In this document: piece by piece, positions 39,484 to 48,714 of the stretch | Layout of the letters: every line of letters starts with the position of its first letter | Numbering within the stretch: position 1 is the stretch's first letter | Source of the DNA: Rhizobium sullae | GTDB lineage: Bacteria; Pseudomonadota; Alphaproteobacteria; Rhizobiales; Rhizobiaceae | Assembly (NCBI RefSeq): GCF_025200715.1 | Contig: NZ_CP104143.1 | Span: 1,612,001 to 1,676,000, forward strand | DNA: 64,000 bases | Direction: 5' to 3' | Translations under genes and position numbers: made by a program | Notes under the pieces: generated by a model | Database searches by the model: none | Told to the model about the DNA's origin: nothing | What the model saw: the letters and a program-made list of their open reading frames with translations, nothing else

Positions 39484-40707
39484 TCAGCCGAGAAGCTCAG
39501 GCCGGAGCAGCATCACCGGGCAGGGGGTTCCTGCCGGAAGCTGCGGTGCATGGGGCGGGCGGACGATCAGGCAGTCGGCATGGGCGAAGACCTTCATCAT
39601 CGACGAATCCTGCTTGCCGAACGGCTCTACCAACCAGTTGCCGGAGGAGGATTTGGCGAGCTTCGCCCGCACATAGTCCTGGCGCTGATCGTTGGCGGCA
39701 AGGGTGACCGCCGCCTCGACCGTTGAGTCGCGCTTCACAGGCGGCAGGGAGGCAAGCTTGCGGATCAGCGGCTCGAGGAACAGCAAGGCGCAAACGAGGC
39801 TCGACACGGGATTGCCCGGCAGGCCGAGCACATGCGTGCTTCCGAGGCTGCCAACCATCAGCGGCTTGCCAGGCCGCATGGCGATCTTCCAGAAATCGAG
39901 CGTCATGCCCGCTGCAACCAGTGTGGCCTGCACGAGGTCATGGTCGCCGACGGAGGCGCCACCGAGCGTCACGACAACGTCGGCCCCGGCAGCCTGCGCC
40001 CTGCGGACCGCTGAAGTGATCGCCGTCTTGTCGTCAGCTACAATGCCGAGGTCCAGCACGTCGCCGCCGGCCTTGCGCACCAGTGCCGCGATACCGAACG
40101 TGTTCGACGCAATGATCTGCGAAGGACCCAGATCACTTCCGGGCGCCAGCAGCTCGTCGCCGGTCGCAAGGATTGCCACAAGCGGCTTGCGCAGCACGTC
40201 GAACGAGGCATGGTTCATCGCGGCCACCACCGTCAGCCGCGTGAAATCCATCACGGTGCCGGCCGCGAGCACCGCCTCGCCCTCGGCAAAGTCCTGACCA
40301 CGGGGACGGATATGCTGGCCTTGGCGAACGGGAAATTTCGTGCGGATGCCGCCGTCGATCTTCTCCGCGTCCTCCTGCAGCAAGACGCTGTCGGCGCCTA
40401 AGGGAACCGGTGCGCCGGTAAAGATACGAACTGTCTCGCCTTTGCCCACCGTGCCGTCGAAAGCGTGTCCGGCAGCGGATGTGCCGATAAGCTTGAGCTG
40501 AGCGCCGGGTTCCGGTGCATCCTCGCGGCGCAACGCATAGCCGTCCATCGCAGACGCGTTGAAGGGCGGCTGCGTCAGCCGCGCCGTCAAGCCGTTCGCG
40601 AGGACGCGTCCATCGCCGTTGGCAAGCGAAACGGTCTCGACATCGGAAATCGGATTGGCGCTGCCAAGCAGCCTGCCTTGCGCCTCTGCGACCGGAAGCA
40701 GGCTCAT
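39484..40707 (-). CDS. moeA: Molybdopterin molybdotransferase
   Basis: A 407-residue MoeA that inserts molybdate into adenylylated molybdopterin. Signatures are [33 protein letters not shown] and [17 protein letters not shown], in the right order for the four-domain protein. Its start overlaps the stop of moaC (ATGA), so translation is coupled. It is the last gene of a leftward ppiD-trpD-trpC-moaC-moeA series. Confidence 0.93.
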   Translation of the reverse strand: MSLLPVAEAQGRLLGSANPISDVETVSLANGDGRVLANGLTARLTQPPFNASAMDGYALRREDAPEPGAQLKLIGTSAAGHAFDGTVGKGETVRIFTGAPVPLGADSVLLQEDAEKIDGGIRTKFPVRQGQHIRPRGQDFAEGEAVLAAGTVMDFTRLTVVAAMNHASFDVLRKPLVAILATGDELLAPGSDLGPSQIIASNTFGIAALVRKAGGDVLDLGIVADDKTAITSAVRRAQAAGADVVVTLGGASVGDHDLVQATLVAAGMTLDFWKIAMRPGKPLMVGSLGSTHVLGLPGNPVSSLVCALLFLEPLIRKLASLPPVKRDSTVEAAVTLAANDQRQDYVRAKLAKSSSGNWLVEPFGKQDSSMMKVFAHADCLIVRPPHAPQLPAGTPCPVMLLRPELLG

Positions 40708-41204
40708 CGGCGAGCCTCCGGATGGCGGAAGTCGCCCGATTTGCCGCCGGATTTTTCGAGCAGCCTGATGCCGCCGATCTCCATCGCCTTGTCGGCGGCC
40801 TTCGCCATGTCGTAGATCGTCAGGCAGGCGACGGACACGGCCGTCAATGCCTCCATCTCGACACCGGTCTTGCCGGTGAGCTTGGCGGTCGCGGTGACGC
40901 GCAGGCCGGGCAGGGCGGCGTCCTCATCGATCTCGACGCTCACCTTCGTCAGCATCAAAGGGTGACAGAGCGGAATAAGGCTGGACGTCTGCTTGGCCGC
41001 CATGATGCCGGCAAGTCGCGCGGTGCCGATGACGTCGCCCTTCTTCGCATTCCCGTCACGGATCAATCGCAACGTCGCTGCCGCCATTTTCACATGGCCC
41101 TCTGCGGTCGCAATGCGAACCGTATCGGCTTTGTTTCCGACATCGACCATGTGGGCCTCGCCCGAGGCACCTATATGGGTCAGGCTTGGCTTTTCGCCGC
41201 TCAT
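40704..41204 (-). CDS. moaC: Cyclic pyranopterin monophosphate synthase
   Basis: A 166-residue MoaC acting with MoaA in the first step of molybdenum cofactor synthesis. The conserved opening with [18 protein letters not shown], the LIPLCHPL motif and [20 protein letters not shown] with the active-site Lys/Asp region are all present. It sits one base after trpC and overlaps moeA by four bases. Confidence 0.95.
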   Translation of the reverse strand: MSGEKPSLTHIGASGEAHMVDVGNKADTVRIATAEGHVKMAAATLRLIRDGNAKKGDVIGTARLAGIMAAKQTSSLIPLCHPLMLTKVSVEIDEDAALPGLRVTATAKLTGKTGVEMEALTAVSVACLTIYDMAKAADKAMEIGGIRLLEKSGGKSGDFRHPEARR

Positions 41205-41205
41205 G

Positions 41206-42018
41206 TCATTCCGCCGCGATTGCCGCTTCGCCGAAGAGCAGAGCGCGGGTCGCAGCCGTCACGTCGTCCTTGCGCATCAGGCTTTCGCCGACGAGGAAGG
41301 TGTCGATGCCGGCCGCCTGCAGCCGCTTGCAGTCGGCATGGGTAAAGATTCCGCTTTCGCCGACCAGCAGCCGGTCATCCGGAACCATCGCCGAAAGCTC
41401 CTCGCTGACGGTCAGGCTGACTTCAAAGGTGCGGAGGCTGCGATTGTTGATGCCGACGAGCGGCGAGGAGAGTTTCAGCGCCCGCTCCATTTCCGGTGCA
41501 TCGTGCACTTCGACCAGCACATCCATGCCGAGCGCAAAGGCTTCATCCTGCAGCTGCTCTGCCTCGTCATCGGAAAGCGAGGCCATGATCAGCAAAATGC
41601 AATCCGCGCCCCAGGCGCGCGCTTCGTGCACCTGATATGTCTCGAACATGAAATCCTTGCGCAGCGCCGGAAGGGCGCAGGCGTCGCGGGCCGCCGTCAG
41701 GAACTTCGGCGCGCCTTGAAAGCTTGGCGTGTCGGTCAAGACCGACAAGCAGGCGGCACCACCGGCTTCATAGGCTTTGGCGAGCACCGGCGGATCGAAA
41801 TCCGGGCGGATAAGGCCCTTGGAGGGGCTTGCCTTCTTGATCTCGGCGATCAGGCCGTACAGTCCGGCAGCGCGCTTGGCGGCGAGAGCCTTGTGGAAGC
41901 CGCGCGGCGCGGTTTGCCCTGCCTGCATCGCCTTCAGGTCCGCAAGCGAGACCTTCGCCTTGGCGGCGGCGATTTCCTCGCGCTTGTATGCCTCGATCTT
42001 TCGCAGGATATCGGTCAT
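41206..42018 (-). CDS. trpC: Indole-3-glycerol phosphate synthase
   Basis: A 270-residue TIM-barrel enzyme of tryptophan synthesis, monofunctional (no fused TrpF). [47 protein letters not shown] and the C-terminal [13 protein letters not shown] carry the conserved Lys and Glu residues. It follows trpD with a 9-base gap. Confidence 0.96.
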   Translation of the reverse strand: MTDILRKIEAYKREEIAAAKAKVSLADLKAMQAGQTAPRGFHKALAAKRAAGLYGLIAEIKKASPSKGLIRPDFDPPVLAKAYEAGGAACLSVLTDTPSFQGAPKFLTAARDACALPALRKDFMFETYQVHEARAWGADCILLIMASLSDDEAEQLQDEAFALGMDVLVEVHDAPEMERALKLSSPLVGINNRSLRTFEVSLTVSEELSAMVPDDRLLVGESGIFTHADCKRLQAAGIDTFLVGESLMRKDDVTAATRALLFGEAAIAAE

Positions 42019-42027
42019 CAGGCAATC

Positions 42028-43044
42028 CTAGTCGATATCGTTCGAAACGGCGATCAGTTTATCGAGTGCTGCAGCGGTCGCGCCGCTGTCCAGCGATTCG
42101 GTCGCGAGTTTCATGCCCTCGGTGATCGTCTCCGCCTTACCGGCAATGACGAGCGAGGCAGCCGCGTTGGCAAGGGCGATATCGCGATAGGCGTTCCTCG
42201 CGCCGCTCAGCACTTCGCGAAGGGCCGCGGCATTGGCGACGCCATCGCCGCCTTTGATCGCGGCAAGCGCACAAGACGAAACACCGAAATCGGCCGGCGA
42301 AAGCTCAAAGGTGCGGATTTTGCCGTTTTCGAGTGCGGCGACATTGGTCTTGCCGGTCGTAGTGATCTCGTCGAGGCCATCGCCATGCACGACCCAGACG
42401 CTCTCCGATCCCAGATCGCGCATCACTTCGGCAATCGGCACGACCCATTGCGGCGCAAAGACGCCGAGCAATTGGCGGCGCACCCCGGCCGGGTTCGTCA
42501 GCGGGCCGAGCAGGTTGAAGATCGTCCGGGTGCCGAGCTCGACGCGCGACGGGCCGACATGCCGCATCGCCGAATGGTGCAGCTGGGCAAACATGAAGCC
42601 GACGCCTGCCTCGCTGATGCAGCGGGTGATCACTTCAGGTGCGATCTCGAGTTTGACTCCGAGTGCGGCAAGGCTATCGGAGGCGCCGGATTTCGAACTC
42701 AGGGCGCGGTTGCCGTGCTTGGCGACCGGAACACCGGCGCCGGCGACGATCAGCGCCGCCAGCGTCGAGATATTGTAGGTGCCGCTGCCGTCACCCCCGG
42801 TGCCGACGATATCGATCGCATCGGCAGGCGCTTCCACCCGCAGCATCTTCGATCGCATCGTCGTCGCGGCTCCGACTATTTCGTCGACCGTCTCGCCGCG
42901 GACGCGCAGCGCCATCAGGAAACCGCCGATCTGCGAGGGAGTCGCCTGACCGGACATGAGAATTTCGAAGGCCTCGCGGGCCTCGTCACGGGTCAGCGGC
43001 TCGCGGCTCGCAGCCTTGGCCAGAAGCGGCTTCAGATCGGTCAT
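42028..43044 (-). CDS. trpD: Anthranilate phosphoribosyltransferase
   Basis: A 338-residue enzyme that joins anthranilate to PRPP. The PRPP-binding [31 protein letters not shown] and the metal/phosphate site [10 protein letters not shown] are intact. The length is typical of the monofunctional form. It starts 12 bases after the ppiD stop in the same direction. Confidence 0.96.
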   Translation of the reverse strand: MTDLKPLLAKAASREPLTRDEAREAFEILMSGQATPSQIGGFLMALRVRGETVDEIVGAATTMRSKMLRVEAPADAIDIVGTGGDGSGTYNISTLAALIVAGAGVPVAKHGNRALSSKSGASDSLAALGVKLEIAPEVITRCISEAGVGFMFAQLHHSAMRHVGPSRVELGTRTIFNLLGPLTNPAGVRRQLLGVFAPQWVVPIAEVMRDLGSESVWVVHGDGLDEITTTGKTNVAALENGKIRTFELSPADFGVSSCALAAIKGGDGVANAAALREVLSGARNAYRDIALANAAASLVIAGKAETITEGMKLATESLDSGATAAALDKLIAVSNDID

Positions 43045-43056
43045 GCGCTACAGCTC

Positions 43057-44949
43057 CTAGCGAACGGCTGCCTGATCGGCGAGCGTCTGGTTGATCGACG
43101 CACCGTAGTGCGTTTGCAGCAGGTTCACCATCTGGTCGAGAATATCGTCGCCGGCAGCATTGGCCATGGCGGTGATCTGCGCATCCTGATTGTTCAGCAC
43201 ATCGCCGGTCGGTTCCGTGTTCACGCTGGTGACCTTGAGCAGGATCTGTGTGCCGGGATCGCCGCCGACGGCGCTTGCAACGGTATCAACCGGGCCGGTG
43301 AAGGCAGCGGTCACGCCGGCACGGCCGAGAACGGCATCGTCGGTGCCGCGCGTGATGCCGCTCTTGCTTTCGACCGCGATGCCGAGTGGAGCCGCGATGT
43401 CGGCAAGCGTCTTGCCCTTCTGGGCTTCCTGCTTGAGCTCGCCGGCCTTCTTGGCAAGTTCGAGCTTCTGCTGTTCGGCGGTCCAATCCTGAACGACCTT
43501 GTCGCGCACTTCGGCGAGCGGGCGATCGCGTTCCGGCGTGATTTCGCGCACGTCGAACCAGGCATAACCGTCATTGCCGAGCGGCAGAGCCGGCGCCTGA
43601 ACGCCGGATTCGGTTTTGAAGGCTTCGCCGATCAGTTGCGGCTTCGCGGGAATGTCCTTGACCTCGTTGCCGTCCTTGTCCAACCCGCTAGGATCGACGG
43701 CGTCGATCACGATGGCCTTCAGCTTCAGTTGTTCGGCGATCTGCTCGAGCGTCTGGCCGGAGCCGCGCAGATCCTCGATACGGTCGTGGACGTTGATAAC
43801 CTCCTGCGACGCATTGACTAGCGCAAGCTGCTTGCGGATGTCTTCCTTCACCGCGTCGAAGCTCTTGACACTCTCCGGCTTGATGTTGGTGATGCGCAGG
43901 ATGACCGGGCCGAAGGAACCTTCGACGACAGGCGTCGTGCCGCCGTCCTTGGCGACTGCGAAAGCAGCATCGGCGACGGTCTGGTCCGGAACCTTGTCCT
44001 TGGTGAAATCGCCGAGCAGCACGTCGCTTGCCGTCTTGCCCTGGTCGGTCACGAGCTGGTCGAAGCTGGTACCGCTCTTCAGCGCCGTTTCGGCAGCCGT
44101 CGCCAGATCCTTGCTGGCAAAGGTCAGCTGCTCGATCGTGCGCGTTTCCGGCGTCCGGTAGTTATCCTTGCGCTTGTCGAAGTCTTCGCGGATCTGGTCG
44201 TCCGTGACAGTCGCGGCATCCGCGATGTCGGCAGGCTCGAGCTTCAGATAGGCGATCCTCCGGTATTGCGGTGCGCGGTAGCGACTCTTGACGCCCTCGA
44301 ACCACTTCGAAAGCATATCCTCGGCCGGTGCCTTGATGGGCTCGATATTCGCGTTCGTCAGCAGCAGGTAGTCGATGTCGCGGCTCTCCTGGCGGTAGAG
44401 CTTGAGCGCGTCGACGAGCGTCTTCGGAGGCGTGAAGCCGTTCGAAACCGCATCGACGATCTGGCTGCGCACGGCGACCTTGCTGCGCTCGCTGATATAG
44501 TCCGCCTCGCGGATGCCGGCGTTGCGCAGGCGCGACGTAAAGAGCGTGCGGTCGAACTGGCCGTTGACGGCCTTGAATGCCGGATCGTCAGCGATCAGCT
44601 GGGCCAGGCGATCTTCGGAAAGGCCGAGATTCATGTCGGCAGCAAGCTGGTCGAGCGAAGCGCCGGCGACGAGCTGGGCGATCACCTGCTGCTCGACGCC
44701 GAAAGCCTTGGCCTGCTCAGGCGTCAGACGCATGCCGAACTGCTGGCTGAGACTTGCGACCTGCCGCTGGTAGGCGAGGCGGAATTCGGTGGCGTCCACC
44801 TGCTGGTCGCCGACGGTGACGACAGCCGTGCTGCTGCTGCCGGTGAGCAGCGAACTGGAGATGCCCCAGATGCCGAATGAAGCGACCAGGAGAAGCATCA
44901 GGAGCTTGGCGACCCATGTCCGGGCGGCTCTTCTCAGGAAATGGAACAT
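43057..44949 (-). CDS. ppiD: SurA/PpiD-type peptidyl-prolyl isomerase
   Basis: A 630-residue membrane-anchored periplasmic folding factor. One N-terminal helix (about 15-33, LLMLLLVASFGIWGISS) anchors it; a SurA_N-like helical region follows (about 35-220), and a parvulin-type rotamase region lies around 250-380, starting TPETRTIEQLTFAS. The C-terminal region is chaperone-like. As in many alphaproteobacteria it leads a cluster with trpD and trpC, which are otherwise unrelated in function. Confidence 0.88.
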   Translation of the reverse strand: MFHFLRRAARTWVAKLLMLLLVASFGIWGISSSLLTGSSSTAVVTVGDQQVDATEFRLAYQRQVASLSQQFGMRLTPEQAKAFGVEQQVIAQLVAGASLDQLAADMNLGLSEDRLAQLIADDPAFKAVNGQFDRTLFTSRLRNAGIREADYISERSKVAVRSQIVDAVSNGFTPPKTLVDALKLYRQESRDIDYLLLTNANIEPIKAPAEDMLSKWFEGVKSRYRAPQYRRIAYLKLEPADIADAATVTDDQIREDFDKRKDNYRTPETRTIEQLTFASKDLATAAETALKSGTSFDQLVTDQGKTASDVLLGDFTKDKVPDQTVADAAFAVAKDGGTTPVVEGSFGPVILRITNIKPESVKSFDAVKEDIRKQLALVNASQEVINVHDRIEDLRGSGQTLEQIAEQLKLKAIVIDAVDPSGLDKDGNEVKDIPAKPQLIGEAFKTESGVQAPALPLGNDGYAWFDVREITPERDRPLAEVRDKVVQDWTAEQQKLELAKKAGELKQEAQKGKTLADIAAPLGIAVESKSGITRGTDDAVLGRAGVTAAFTGPVDTVASAVGGDPGTQILLKVTSVNTEPTGDVLNNQDAQITAMANAAGDDILDQMVNLLQTHYGASINQTLADQAAVR

Positions 44950-45166
44950 CGAAACGCAAACCTCGCATTATTTTCGCCGTTTCACGGGCAAAGCTTTTGA
45001 CGTTCCTTAGAACAAACGCGTCAGGAAATGAAGCGCCCGCGCGCGAAAACATGGCAGGTGGTGGAGAGAGTCCTGGAAGGCGATCGCATTTAAGAAATGA
45101 AGCGGTGCAGGGAACCTTTCGGCCCTCACTTCGTTGAAGCCGCATCCGCAAAAAGAGGAGCAGACA

Positions 45167-45448
45167 ATGGCCGAACTCAAGACCGCCTCCGGACAAACGA
45201 CGGGCGCACGCGTGAAGGCGGAAATCGCAGCAGACGATCTTTCCGCTCAGGTCGCTGCATTGCGTGAGGATTTGGCACGGCTGTCCGAGAGCGTCGTCGC
45301 CTTGGGGCAGGGCGCAAAGACCGCCGTTGCCGACGAGGCTTCTGTCATGACCGAGCGCGTGCGCGAGAAAGTGCGTGAAGAGCCAATCTTCGCACTCGCC
45401 GTAACCGCCGGCATTGCCTACGTCTTCGGCCTGATGAGCCGCCGCTGA
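45167..45448 (+). CDS. DUF883/ElaB-like small membrane protein
   Basis: A 93-residue protein: an Ala-rich amphipathic helix or coiled coil (about 25-65) ending in a C-terminal membrane helix (about 70-90, PIFALAVTAGIAYVFGLMSRR). This matches the YqjD/ElaB/DUF883 layout, in which the C-terminal helix anchors the protein and the soluble part may bind ribosomes in stationary phase. ATG 45167 follows AAGAGGAG. It is divergent from ppiD and converges with the GlsB-like gene across a shared terminator. Confidence 0.75.
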   Translation: MAELKTASGQTTGARVKAEIAADDLSAQVAALREDLARLSESVVALGQGAKTAVADEASVMTERVREKVREEPIFALAVTAGIAYVFGLMSRR

Positions 45449-45478
45449 AACGGCGCGGCAATATGCAAACGTGCAACA

Positions 45479-45508
45479 AAAAAGCCGGGAGCTGTGGTCC
45501 CGGCTTTT
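45479..45508. terminator. Bidirectional terminator between convergent small genes
   Basis: AAAAAGCCGGGA and TCCCGGCTTTT form a 12-bp stem region with a 7-base loop. The A-run on one side and T-run on the other allow it to end transcription from both directions. Confidence 0.8.
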
Positions 45509-45520
45509 GCGCGATTGAAA

Positions 45521-45775
45521 TCAGCGTCGTACGAGGCGTCCGAGCGCAATAAGAATGCAGGCGCCGACGAAGCCGGTGATCAGGTATCCGAGCCAGCCTA
45601 CGAGCGGCTGGATATTCAAAACGCCGAGAATGAAATTGGCAACGATCGCGCCTACGATGCCAAGAACGATATTCATGAGCACGCCCATATTGCTGCGCAT
45701 GAATTTTTCCGCGAACCAGCCGGCGATACCGCCGATGATGATGGCCGCAATCCAACCTACGCCTTCGCCTTCCAT
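45521..45775 (-). CDS. GlsB/YeaQ/YmgE family membrane protein
   Basis: An 84-residue protein with three membrane helices and the family pattern GWIAAIIIGGIAGWFAEKFMR, GIVGAIVANFILG and LGYLITGFVGACILI. These transglycosylase-associated proteins are induced by general or envelope stress in several bacteria. The start follows the strong AGGAGGGAG site. It converges on the DUF883-like gene. Confidence 0.85.
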   Translation of the reverse strand: MEGEGVGWIAAIIIGGIAGWFAEKFMRSNMGVLMNIVLGIVGAIVANFILGVLNIQPLVGWLGYLITGFVGACILIALGRLVRR

Positions 45776-46122
45776 TGTGATCTCCCTCCTAGAGAAGCAA
45801 TAAATAAACGCAAACCTGCAAAAACGTTCCTTGCCGGGTCAGGGTAGCAATGTTACCGGCATATGAAGCTCGTAAGCTAACCAATTGAAAAATCAGGCCG
45901 GAGCGCGCACCCGGCTTCACGCTCAAACTCTTGTCTCACGCTTCTACTCAACCCCGTGAGTCGAAAAGATAAATCATTCGCCTTGCGGAGCAAGCCAAAT
46001 ATTAACAGGCGGTTAGGCGTGGAATTTAGATTGAAGGCAGCTTTCTTCCGCATGGACGGCCGAAAAGCGCCGCCGCGCTCGGGGATTTCCGCGTTGTCGC
46101 CGATCGATAAAAGTGCGTCGGC
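45776..46122. other. Gene-free interval upstream of the GlsB-like gene
   Basis: About 350 bases between the GlsB-like gene and the 39-codon ORF candidate. It presumably carries the GlsB promoter. No convincing ORF, terminator or repeat is seen. Confidence 0.4.
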
Positions 46123-46242
46123 TCAGCGGAAGGTGAAGCTGCGCCAGTTCGACAGGCGGGCCTTGACGAGCACGATCTGCGCCTCTCGCACAAGAAAGAG
46201 GGCGCCGAAGATCGCTGCGATCGTAATGAAGTCCCAAAACAT
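46123..46242 (-). CDS. Small membrane protein candidate, 39 aa
   Basis: A 39-codon ORF starting with ATG 46242. The product would be a single hydrophobic helix (MFWDFITIAAIFGALFLV) followed by a basic tail (KARLSNWRSFTFR), a common shape for bacterial small membrane proteins. ACGGAG lies about nine bases upstream. It is below usual annotation limits; a longer in-frame version from 46314 runs through the hairpin region and is unlikely. No family is recognised. Confidence 0.4.
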   Translation of the reverse strand: MFWDFITIAAIFGALFLVREAQIVLVKARLSNWRSFTFR

Positions 46243-46267
46243 TGGCGCGCTCCGTTGCGAGAAGAAA

Positions 46268-46337
46268 GAGCGGGTCGAAGCTTGCGCCCCCGCCGACGCT
46301 ACGACCCGCTCCAAACCCGAGCGCCCGACAGGCGCTC
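46268..46337 (-). ncRNA. Tandem-hairpin RNA (sRNA or leader) before the 39-codon ORF
   Basis: Read on the minus strand, a first hairpin, GAGCGCC/GGCGCTC with a 5-base loop (46319-46337), is followed by a 10-bp stem GAGCGGGTCG/CGACCCGCTC with a 24-base loop (46268-46311), and then TTTCTTCT. That is the layout of a small RNA with a terminator or of an attenuator in the leader of the ORF at 46242. A CTATAT on the minus strand (46385-46390) could be its -10 box. Confidence 0.45.
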
Positions 46338-46642
46338 AAGGACATACAACCCTTATAGGGCGCCAATGAGACCGGATATCGTAAGATATAGGGATGCGGG
46401 GATTATGATAACCATATGATGTTCGAGAAAATCATAAAATATATAACAAAATCATGTATCTACCGGCGCGGCGAGAACGGCGGAAACGGAGAACTACGTC
46501 TACGCTATGGCGCTCCATGACACTTCTGCGATCGCTCGCATGCCGAAGCGGCGGCAGCGATCGCCAAAATCTCGCAAAATCTCGACGGTCATGCAAATTG
46601 CTTGCCTTGTATACTTACTGAGCCGAAGCCACCAAAACACTA
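46338..46642. other. Gene-free A+T-rich interval
   Basis: About 300 bases between the hairpin region and the NmrA gene, with an A+T-rich core around 46400-46460. It may hold the promoter of the leftward RNA; no gene or repeat is seen. Confidence 0.4.
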
Positions 46643-47542
46643 CTACTCCGGCTGGTGGGCAGCACTTGTCCCCAAGGCGTGAACGAGCGCCTGGCGTCCG
46701 CTCCCGGCAAGCCAAGTTCGGAAAGAGAGGATTTCTGGATTGATCTCCCGCATGGCGTTTAGATCGACACGTTCTGCCAGCGGGCCATCTTCCAAGCTCT
46801 TAGCCATGTGTGCGAGGTCCGCATTGGCTGCGAAAACGTCATCCGGAAGGCGCGCGTAAGCTATCGGGCGACCGGCGACTTCAGTAAAGGCGGCTTCGAG
46901 CTCAAGACCTGTAACCATGTCGCTTGCGATCTTCAAAGTCACCCCACCGAACCGAGGCTTATCGGCGAACATGGCTGCAATGAACTTTCCGATATCGTCC
47001 ACGGCAGTGAGCTGGATCGAATGATCTGGTCTGATAAGGGAGAGCAACCGCCCTTCGTCCAATCCGAACCCGGGTCGCACAAGCATCTCCATGAAGATCA
47101 TTGGCCTGACGATGGTTGCCGTGATGGGCAACTTGCGGATATGCGCCTCTATGCGAGGCTTGGCATCGAACCGCGCCACACCTGTCAGCTTATCTCCGAC
47201 GCTGGCACCCGAGGAATAAACCAGATGAGCGACGCCCCTTTCGGCGGCCAGGTCCGCGATCGAGGTGCCGTAGCGTACTTCTTCCTCTGCCGCCAGATTC
47301 GCCGGCAGCACGCTGAAAACACCATGAGTGTCTTTCACCGCCGCCCGGATGACATCCGTGTCCTCAAAAGATCCGGGCACCAGTTCGACGCCTGCGTCTC
47401 GTAGGGCAATCGAGGCCGGTTTCAGGGGATCCAGTACAAGTGCGCGAACAGGCCACCCTGCCTTCAGCAAGGCTTTAGCGACCGATCCGCCCTGTCGGCC
47501 GCTGGCGCCGAAAACCAAAATTGGACGTATGTCATTGGTCAT
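46643..47542 (-). CDS. NmrA-like NAD(P)-binding protein
   Basis: A 299-residue short-chain dehydrogenase-like protein of the NmrA/TMR/HSCARG group. ILVFGASGRQGGSVAKALLKAGW is the dinucleotide-binding turn; the SDR catalytic Tyr-Lys motif is absent, as usual for NmrA proteins, many of which sense NADP(H) or reduce quinones. ATG 47542 is chosen because GAGGGTT lies upstream. It is divergent from an HxlR regulator with about 100 bases between starts, which is the usual arrangement for a regulator and its target. Confidence 0.85.
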   Translation of the reverse strand: MTNDIRPILVFGASGRQGGSVAKALLKAGWPVRALVLDPLKPASIALRDAGVELVPGSFEDTDVIRAAVKDTHGVFSVLPANLAAEEEVRYGTSIADLAAERGVAHLVYSSGASVGDKLTGVARFDAKPRIEAHIRKLPITATIVRPMIFMEMLVRPGFGLDEGRLLSLIRPDHSIQLTAVDDIGKFIAAMFADKPRFGGVTLKIASDMVTGLELEAAFTEVAGRPIAYARLPDDVFAANADLAHMAKSLEDGPLAERVDLNAMREINPEILSFRTWLAGSGRQALVHALGTSAAHQPE

Positions 47543-47640
47543 TGAGAACCCTCGCGTTGAACAAGGGGCATCCATATATACGAATGGAAGGCCATCGGAA
47601 GACGGCACATTTTTCAGCATCAGGCACAGGGATGATACGC

Positions 47641-48045
47641 ATGGACAATTCCGTTCATGCCCGCTCACATCAAGCGCCAGAGGGCAATCGGGAGTTCAAA
47701 CCAATCCCATCAAACGGGATCTGCACGCGGCTCGGCGATAAATGGACTGTCCAAGTCCTGTGGCGTCTCTCCCTCGCAGATAAGCGACGGCTCCGCTTTT
47801 CAGCGCTCAAGAAAGAAATCGACGGGATTACCCAGCGAATGCTGACGCTGACACTGCGCAATCTAGAGCGCGACGGGCTTGTCGTGCGACACTATTTTCC
47901 CGAAGTGCCACCGCGGGTCGAATACGAATTGACCGACATGGGAACCGGCGTTTTGGACGCCCTTGAAGGATTCAACTTTTGGATTCGAGAAAACCTGCCT
48001 ACCATTGAAGAACATCGTCACGCCTACGACAAAGCTGAGCAGTAA
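47641..48045 (+). CDS. HxlR family transcriptional regulator
   Basis: A 134-residue winged-helix protein. GDKWTVQVLWRLSLADKRRLRFSALKKEI and ITQRMLTLTLRNLERDGLV are the HxlR signatures. Cys28 (NGICTRLGDKW) lies just before the first DNA-binding helix, where YodB/QorR-type members carry their redox-active cysteine, so it may sense quinones or electrophiles. It probably controls the divergent NmrA-type gene. Confidence 0.88.
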   Translation: MDNSVHARSHQAPEGNREFKPIPSNGICTRLGDKWTVQVLWRLSLADKRRLRFSALKKEIDGITQRMLTLTLRNLERDGLVVRHYFPEVPPRVEYELTDMGTGVLDALEGFNFWIRENLPTIEEHRHAYDKAEQ

Positions 48046-48714
48046 CTTCTAGGACCCGCCGCAGCTTCGACCCGCTTCTAAACCGAGTTTTCTGCTCAGA
48101 TGTGGTGTGCACCATGTGTTGTATGCACAAGATGGCAGCTTTCGGCAGGCACCAATCCAACCCTGAATGGCCACTTTGGTGGCGAATGCTGCCGCTATTG
48201 TGCTGAACCAGCTTGTAATCCCGAGCCGGACGTGCAAACGCCGGCGAAGATCAACTTGAGCCAGATCCTCGCCGACCAGACGTCGGAATCAAACGGGTCG
48301 AAGGCCATATATGGCTCGCCAGCTTCAGCACTGTGATCTGGGATATTTTCGACCTGGAGCAGAGGACCTTGCAAACCAACGACAACCCGCTCGGCACGAG
48401 GTTGTCACCCATGTGTTAGGTACGTTTTGTTACCGATGTCTTCTCTATTCGGCGTGTTGGCGTCAAGCACTTACGAGCGTCTCCACCTCTTTGGGGCATG
48501 ACATCTTCCGCAGGTCCTCGCTTCTCTTCGGGATCGGCGTTTCGCCCTCCCAGCATGGGGTTAGGAGAATGGGGCGGTTCAATCTCCGGGACGTGATTAC
48601 CGCGTGATGCGATCGGCACAGACATAGGTTCGAACTTGCCTCATCCATCGTCCTGCGAAGGACGTCCTTCCGCCAACTGGCGGAACTATGTGTCTTTCTC
48701 CTTCTGACCTCTTG
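48046..48714. other. Gene-free interval with hairpins next to the IS110 transposase
   Basis: About 670 bases without a convincing gene. Next to the transposase 3' end are a CGTCCT/AGGACG stem with a GCGA loop (48649-48664) and the near-perfect palindrome TTCCGCCA-AC-TGGCGGAA (48668-48685). These may belong to the right non-coding end of the insertion sequence. The rest looks like decayed or intergenic DNA. Confidence 0.45.
48649..48685. repeat. Two hairpins at the 3' side of the transposase
   Basis: A 6-bp stem with a GCGA tetraloop followed directly by an 18-base dyad. In IS1111-group elements the guide RNA comes from this side of the transposase gene; in the IS110 group it comes from the other side. 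Confidence 0.45.

Noticed and set aside
40993..43821. 942-codon rightward frame opposite moaC-trpC-trpD-ppiD
   Set aside because: Shadow of real leftward genes; its translation is His/Arg/Gly-rich and matches nothing.
48311..48607. Rightward 98-codon frame in the gap before the transposase
   Set aside because: Composition is unlike a real protein, there is no start signal, and the opposite strand frames are equally long; treated as non-coding.
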